Below, one piece after another: positions 59,525 through 64,000 of a stretch of 64,000 nucleotides of DNA. How positions within the stretch are numbered: position 1 is the stretch's first letter; each line of letters starts with the position of its first letter. The DNA lies in NCBI GenBank assembly GCA_934130165.1, contig CAKOXO010000001.1:407176-471175 (forward strand), given 5' to 3'. A program made the translations under genes and the position numbers. The notes beneath the pieces were generated by a model that saw only the letters and a list, made by a program, of their open reading frames with translations, searched no databases and was not told the origin of the DNA. This stretch comes from an uncultured Bacilli bacterium. GTDB lineage: Bacteria; Bacillota_I; Bacilli_A; RF39; UBA660.

Positions 59525-60691
59525 ATGAAAATAGCAATAGCGGGAACAGGGTATGTAGGTCTTTCCTTAGCCACTCTTCTTAGTCAAAAAAATGAAGTTT
59601 ATGCTTTAGATATAATAGAAGAAAAAATAAATAAGATTAATAATAGAATCAGTCCAATACAAGATGAGATGATAGAGGAATACTTTAAAGAAAAAAAATT
59701 GAATTTAAAAGCTACATTAGATTATACAGAAGCTTTTAGAGGTGCTTCATTTGTCATAATTAGTACACCAACTAATTATGATGAAAAAACAAATTATTTT
59801 GATACCTCATCAGTAGAGGATATAATAAAAAAAGTAATTTCTATTAAAGAACAATCAACAATAGTAATAAAATCAACAATACCGGTAGGATTTGTAGAAA
59901 AAATGAAGAAAAAATATAGTATTGATAATATTTTCTTTTCACCAGAATTTTTAAGGGAAGGAAAGGCTTTATATGATAATTTACATCCTTCTAGAATAAT
60001 AGTGGGAGATAAAGGTAAAAAGGGAGAAGAGTTTGCGGAACTTTTAAAAGAATGTTCACTAGATAAAAATGTGCCAATTAAATATATGAATTCAACTGAG
60101 GCTGAAGCAGTTAAACTTTTTGCTAATACATATTTAGCTTTAAGAGTGGCATACTTTAACGAATTGGATACTTATGCTGAGGTAAAAGGTTTAAATACCA
60201 AGGATATTATAGATGGTGTTTGTTTGGATCCAAGGATAGGAAATTATTATAATAATCCATCATTTGGATATGGAGGCTATTGTCTTCCTAAAGATACAAA
60301 ACAATTAAAAGCAAATTATAATGATGTTCCAGAAAACTTAATCTCTGCAATTGTTGAAAGTAATAAAACTAGAAAAGATCATATTGCAGAAGAAATAATA
60401 AAGAATGATCCTAAAATTATAGGAATATATAGACTGTCAATGAAAAGCAATTCAGATAACTTTAGATCAAGTGCTATTCAAGGAGTTATGAAAAGGTTAA
60501 AGAAAAGAAAAGTTGAAATTATAATTTATGAACCAACTTTAAAAGAAAAAGAGTTTTTCGATAGTGAGGTTATTCCTGATTTATCAAAATTTAAAGAAAT
60601 GTCTGATGTTATATTAGTTAATAGATATGATAATTTATTAGATGATGTTTCAGAAAAAGTATATACAAGAGATCTGTTTAGTAGGGATTAA
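59525..60691 (+). CDS. ugd: UDP-glucose 6-dehydrogenase
   Basis: 388 residues, the short form of the family. Oxidises UDP-glucose to UDP-glucuronate with NAD+. N-terminal IAIAGTGYVGLSLATLL; ISTPTNYDEKTNYFD; SPEFLREGKALYDN; catalytic Cys253 in FGYGGYCLPKDTKQL; and a C-terminal UDP-binding segment. It gives the cluster a uronic-acid precursor. Related UDP-sugar dehydrogenases (ManNAc type) are less likely given the short length. It lies 19 nt before the secreted protease gene. Confidence 0.93.
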   Translation: MKIAIAGTGYVGLSLATLLSQKNEVYALDIIEEKINKINNRISPIQDEMIEEYFKEKKLNLKATLDYTEAFRGASFVIISTPTNYDEKTNYFDTSSVEDIIKKVISIKEQSTIVIKSTIPVGFVEKMKKKYSIDNIFFSPEFLREGKALYDNLHPSRIIVGDKGKKGEEFAELLKECSLDKNVPIKYMNSTEAEAVKLFANTYLALRVAYFNELDTYAEVKGLNTKDIIDGVCLDPRIGNYYNNPSFGYGGYCLPKDTKQLKANYNDVPENLISAIVESNKTRKDHIAEEIIKNDPKIIGIYRLSMKSNSDNFRSSAIQGVMKRLKKRKVEIIIYEPTLKEKEFFDSEVIPDLSKFKEMSDVILVNRYDNLLDDVSEKVYTRDLFSRD

Positions 60692-60710
60692 AGAATGAAG
60701 GAGTGCAAAT

Positions 60711-63700
60711 ATGTTTAAAAAATATAAAAGAAATGTATTAATATTAATATTTATAATTTTCTGTATTAATTGTATCTTTATAAAAAATACAAATGCACAA
60801 GATTTTAATAAAATATCTAATGTAGTAGTTTTTGTTAAGGGTAATGATGATACAAGAGATATTTTTAATGCAAATACAAATTGGAATTTAATTGAGAAAA
60901 TGTACAATAAAAATGAAATAGGAAGTGTTGACAACTCATTTAAAAATTATATTAAAACTATATCTGAAGGAAAATTAGAGGTAGAAAACTATTTTCCACA
61001 GGAAAGTGAAGACAAGTTATCTGTAAATACTTATACTTTGAGTAAGTCTATATCTGAATACCAAAGTAGTGATAGTATAGTAGAGGAAGTTATCGATGCA
61101 GTAAAAAATTCTAAAATTTCATATAATATAAATTCTAAATTAGATAATATGAATACCTCATATCTAGATAATCTAACTATTATAGTTCAAGGAAATGGTG
61201 ATAATTCTATAATAGGTTCACACAAAGCAGAATATAGCGGAACTAATAAAATTAATGGCTTGAGTGTATCAAATTATAATATTATACCATCAGGGGATTT
61301 AGTTTCCGATGATGGGAAGACAGATGATGGGAAGACAAATGTTGCACGATATGCTCAAGTAAAAATATCCCATGAGTTTTTACATACTCTAGGGTTACCT
61401 GATTTATATAGGAAAACCGATGTTGGAGAACCAGTTGGTTCATGGGATATAATGGCAAAGGTAGGATATATTTTACAATATCCATTGTCTTATTTAAGAT
61501 ATAAACAAGGATGGATAGGAAGTAATGAAATAACAAAAAGTGGTACCTATACATTAGATGCTGTATCAGGAACAGGTTCTAATAAATTATTTATTTTAAA
61601 AACACCTCTTTCAGATTCTGAATATATAGCTTTAGAATATAGAAAAAAAAGTACCAATTTGACTGATATAGAAAGTGGTATTCCAAACAGTGGTTTATTA
61701 ATGTATAGAATAAATAATAAAGTAGAAGATTTTACTAATGTTAAGGGTCAAAATTATATATATATTTATAGACCAGATGTGGCTGACAAAGATTCAGGGA
61801 ATGATCTTATAGAAAGTGGAGATTATAAAGGATTTAACAAATATTATAATGCAACACTTAGTCCAGAGGTTGGTAGAACAGAATATGGAAGCACAGATTT
61901 AACAAAAAGTTTTACAGATAATACATTGTATTATTCAAATGGGCAAAATAGTGGTATTAGAATTAGTAATGTAAAGTATTCAAGTGATAAAAATCAAATT
62001 ACATTTGATGTTGACTTTGCAAATTATAATGAAGAAAATCTATGGGATAATATTGGCGTTTTATCGGGAAATTCATATGGATCTATTCTTTATAAAGATA
62101 AACAAAACAATTTAATATATGTAGTATCTTCAAACGGAAGTGGTTCATCTTCAAAAGTTTCAGTAAAAAAGATAAATGGAAATACTTTAGAACAAATAGG
62201 AAATGAAATAAGTGATGCCAATTATCCATCTTTAGCAATTTACAATAATAATTTATACATAATGGTACAAAGCTTTAATGGCTATTTAAATATTTATAAA
62301 TTAGATGGTTCTACTTGGACTAAAATTTCTGAGTATAAAACTAATTATCCTAAAAATGCTAAGTTAATTGAATCTAATAGTGGTTTGTATGCTATGTATG
62401 AAGAAACTGTTTCTGGTTATACAACAAAACTTACTATAAAAGATGTAATAAATAATAAAGTAATTGCAGAACGTGAAGCACAAGATTTTGGCAACCCTGC
62501 AGTTTCTTTCTACAATAATAAGATATATTTAGCATATTCATCATACTTTGGCTCAGATAATAGTGCAAAAATTGAATCATTTGATTTAACAAAAAATGAA
62601 TGGAAAGTTGAGAAAAAACTAACAATTAACAAAAGTAATATTCATTCTATAAAACAATATGGAAATAAGTTATATATACTAGTAGGCGCAGATGGAATAT
62701 CTCCAATAGTATACACTTATGATGGTACAACATGGAGCGAAGACAAAATTGATTTAATGAGTAATTATTCTAATTTAAATATGAATATTATAAATGATAA
62801 TATCTATATAAGTTATATTAACACTAAAGATAATAAATCATATCTGTTGAAATTAAGTAGTCATAAGTCAGAGATAATAGATAGTAATTTAGGTTCAGAT
62901 TATAGTTATTTATATACGGAAAATGATAAAGAAAATATGTATGCAATTACATCAGATGTAAACTCTAACTCTATTAGTATTAAAACCAAAAAAATAGAAA
63001 CAGATAATAGTAACAGTTCAACTGATGATAAAAAAAATGATAATAACAATGATAATGAAAATATAGATAAATCTAAGAATGGGTTTATAAAAGAAAATGG
63101 AAATACATATTATTATGTTAATGGAAAAAAAATAACTGGGAGAAAGAAAATTGACGGTATTGAATATTATTTTGACAATTCTGGAATAATGCATGGTAAT
63201 ATTTTATTTTTAGGTGATTCTTTAACTGATTACTATAACTTGTCAAAATATTATAAGAATGAATTGGTAATAAATAGTGGAATTGCTGGTAATTCAACTG
63301 ATGATATTTTAAATGATATGTATAATAGAGTGTATAAATACAACCCATCAAAAATATTTCTATTAATAGGAACAAATGATATTGTATATGGAAAAGATGT
63401 AAATTACATAACTAATAATATAAATAAAATAATAGATTTAATAAGAAAAAAATTACCTAATTGTAAAATATATTTAGAATCATTATATCCAATAAATAAT
63501 ACAAATAATTTAAAAGTAAATCATAATGTAGTAGCAAATAGAACAAATGATGTAATTAATCAAATTAATACCAAAATAAAAGAAATACCAAATATAACCT
63601 ATATAAATATACATGATAGTTTGGTTGATACAAATGGTAATTTAAATATTAATTATACAGTTGAAGGGCTACATATTAATGATAGTGGTTATATTACTAT

Positions 63701-64000
63701 CACTAATATTTTAAATAAGTATATAAATAATCCAGATGGATCTAGCAATATAAGGGATAAATGGTATTATGATAATAATTATATTTATTACTATAAAGAT
63801 GGTGAATTATTAAAGGGAATCTATGAAATAGATAAAAAAAAGTATCTCTTTGGAATAACTTCTGGAAAACTATATACATCAGGGGTTGCAGAGATAACAT
63901 ATGGAAATCAACAAGGAGTATACTATACAAATAGTGAAGGAATAGTACAAACAGGTTTCCAAACTATAGGAAAAGATAAGTATTATTTTAATGAAGAAGG
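60711..64000 (+). CDS. Secreted M6-like protease with propeller, SGNH and wall-binding repeats (3' truncated by window)
   Basis: Open from the ATG at 60711 (AAGGAGTGC upstream) to the window edge, at least 1,096 residues. Signal peptide to about residue 30 (KNTNA). Residues about 35-300 form an M6-like zinc protease: His221 and His225 in HEFLHTLGLPD with Asp231, then GSWDIMA, the family pattern around an HExxHxxGxxD site. A beta-propeller-like region (about 450-760; repeated LYIMVQS, IYLAYSS, LYILVGA strands) follows, then an Asp/Asn linker and a glucan/choline-binding-type repeat (YYYVNGKKITG...YYFDNSG, 790-827). An SGNH hydrolase domain has Ser837 in LFLGDSLTDYYN, GTND at 887-890 and EGLHINDSG. 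More wall-binding repeats continue past the edge. Probably anchored to the wall. Confidence 0.88.
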   Translation, partial: MFKKYKRNVLILIFIIFCINCIFIKNTNAQDFNKISNVVVFVKGNDDTRDIFNANTNWNLIEKMYNKNEIGSVDNSFKNYIKTISEGKLEVENYFPQESEDKLSVNTYTLSKSISEYQSSDSIVEEVIDAVKNSKISYNINSKLDNMNTSYLDNLTIIVQGNGDNSIIGSHKAEYSGTNKINGLSVSNYNIIPSGDLVSDDGKTDDGKTNVARYAQVKISHEFLHTLGLPDLYRKTDVGEPVGSWDIMAKVGYILQYPLSYLRYKQGWIGSNEITKSGTYTLDAVSGTGSNKLFILKTPLSDSEYIALEYRKKSTNLTDIESGIPNSGLLMYRINNKVEDFTNVKGQNYIYIYRPDVADKDSGNDLIESGDYKGFNKYYNATLSPEVGRTEYGSTDLTKSFTDNTLYYSNGQNSGIRISNVKYSSDKNQITFDVDFANYNEENLWDNIGVLSGNSYGSILYKDKQNNLIYVVSSNGSGSSSKVSVKKINGNTLEQIGNEISDANYPSLAIYNNNLYIMVQSFNGYLNIYKLDGSTWTKISEYKTNYPKNAKLIESNSGLYAMYEETVSGYTTKLTIKDVINNKVIAEREAQDFGNPAVSFYNNKIYLAYSSYFGSDNSAKIESFDLTKNEWKVEKKLTINKSNIHSIKQYGNKLYILVGADGISPIVYTYDGTTWSEDKIDLMSNYSNLNMNIINDNIYISYINTKDNKSYLLKLSSHKSEIIDSNLGSDYSYLYTENDKENMYAITSDVNSNSISIKTKKIETDNSNSSTDDKKNDNNNDNENIDKSKNGFIKENGNTYYYVNGKKITGRKKIDGIEYYFDNSGIMHGNILFLGDSLTDYYNLSKYYKNELVINSGIAGNSTDDILNDMYNRVYKYNPSKIFLLIGTNDIVYGKDVNYITNNINKIIDLIRKKLPNCKIYLESLYPINNTNNLKVNHNVVANRTNDVINQINTKIKEIPNITYINIHDSLVDTNGNLNINYTVEGLHINDSGYITITNILNKYINNPDGSSNIRDKWYYDNNYIYYYKDGELLKGIYEIDKKKYLFGITSGKLYTSGVAEITYGNQQGVYYTNSEGIVQTGFQTIGKDKYYFNEE
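61308..61337 (+). repeat. 15-bp tandem duplication in the protease gene
   Basis: GATGATGGGAAGACA occurs twice in a row, coding DDGKTDDGKT about 10 residues before the zinc-binding helix. A perfect, recent-looking duplication. Confidence 0.9.

Noticed and set aside
1..64000. Mycoplasma-type code (TGA as Trp) suggested by the high A+T
   Set aside because: TGG is used for tryptophan at conserved positions and TGA ends genes (for example at 24732-24734). Wall and sporulation genes are present.
1..64000. tRNA or rRNA genes
   Set aside because: I saw no cloverleaf-like GGTTCGANNCC segments or rRNA signatures between genes; a tRNA scan was not possible here.

Overview
The window is very AT-rich (roughly 28% G+C by eye) and reads as a low-GC Gram-positive (Bacillota, Bacilli-like), probably an uncultivated gut-type lineage. 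Support: a CotE-family spore-coat protein and SpoVS, a YlbF/YmcA-family protein, GatCAB, a T-box leader, an LtaS-type synthase, an LCP ligase, YdjGHI-like stress proteins, strong Shine-Dalgarno sequences and housekeeping promoters with 16-18 bp spacers. TGA is used as a stop and tryptophan is TGG, so this is not a mycoplasma-type code. Almost everything is on the + strand; the LCP gene at 43.4-45.4 kb is the one clear minus-strand gene.

Layout. 0-6.7 kb: C-terminus of an unknown gene, a membrane protein with 39-bp tandem repeats, ldh, spoVS, then a promoter and T-box leader ahead of an M19-like peptidase-serS-murI operon, and an ankyrin-like protein. 6.7-12.7 kb: beta-helix surface protein, unknown gene plus YlbF-like gene, cotE, rpsP-khpA, cdsA-rseP. 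12.8-21.2 kb is the accessory surface locus: a membrane-anchored CxxC thioredoxin-like protein, a 2,131-residue repeat protein whose 42 cysteines are arranged in pairs, and a DUF6273-type secreted protein. The last 45 codons of that protein have a base composition and codon pattern that suggest the variable region of a diversity-generating retroelement. Decayed sequence, including a transposase remnant, follows.

21.2-38.4 kb: priA, fmt, several unknown membrane proteins, an SGNH hydrolase, a PlsC-like acyltransferase, a Fic protein, an NDT-like gene bracketed by near-identical 25-bp direct repeats, ligA, gatCAB, a double SBP-domain/GGDEF protein and a YihY-family protein. 38.5-64 kb is dominated by cell-envelope functions: LTA-synthase-like protein, transglutaminase-like protein, an LCP ligase with EGF-like tail, UGM-like flavoprotein, GT-C-like membrane protein, O-antigen-ligase-like protein, GT2, rmlA-rmlC-rmlD, ydjG/H/I-like operon, galE, rmlB, a membrane SGNH hydrolase, ugd and a secreted M6-like protease/SGNH/wall-binding protein that runs off the end.

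Taken together the right half looks like a pathway supplying dTDP-L-rhamnose, UDP-Gal and UDP-GlcA to a surface polysaccharide that an LCP ligase could attach to the wall. Two paralogous SGNH hydrolase domains flank ugd and may modify that polymer. The most novel-looking part is the 12.8-20.6 kb locus (putative disulfide-dependent surface protein plus possible hypervariable protein). Many intrinsic terminators overlap the stop codon of the gene they end, so the genome is compactly organised.
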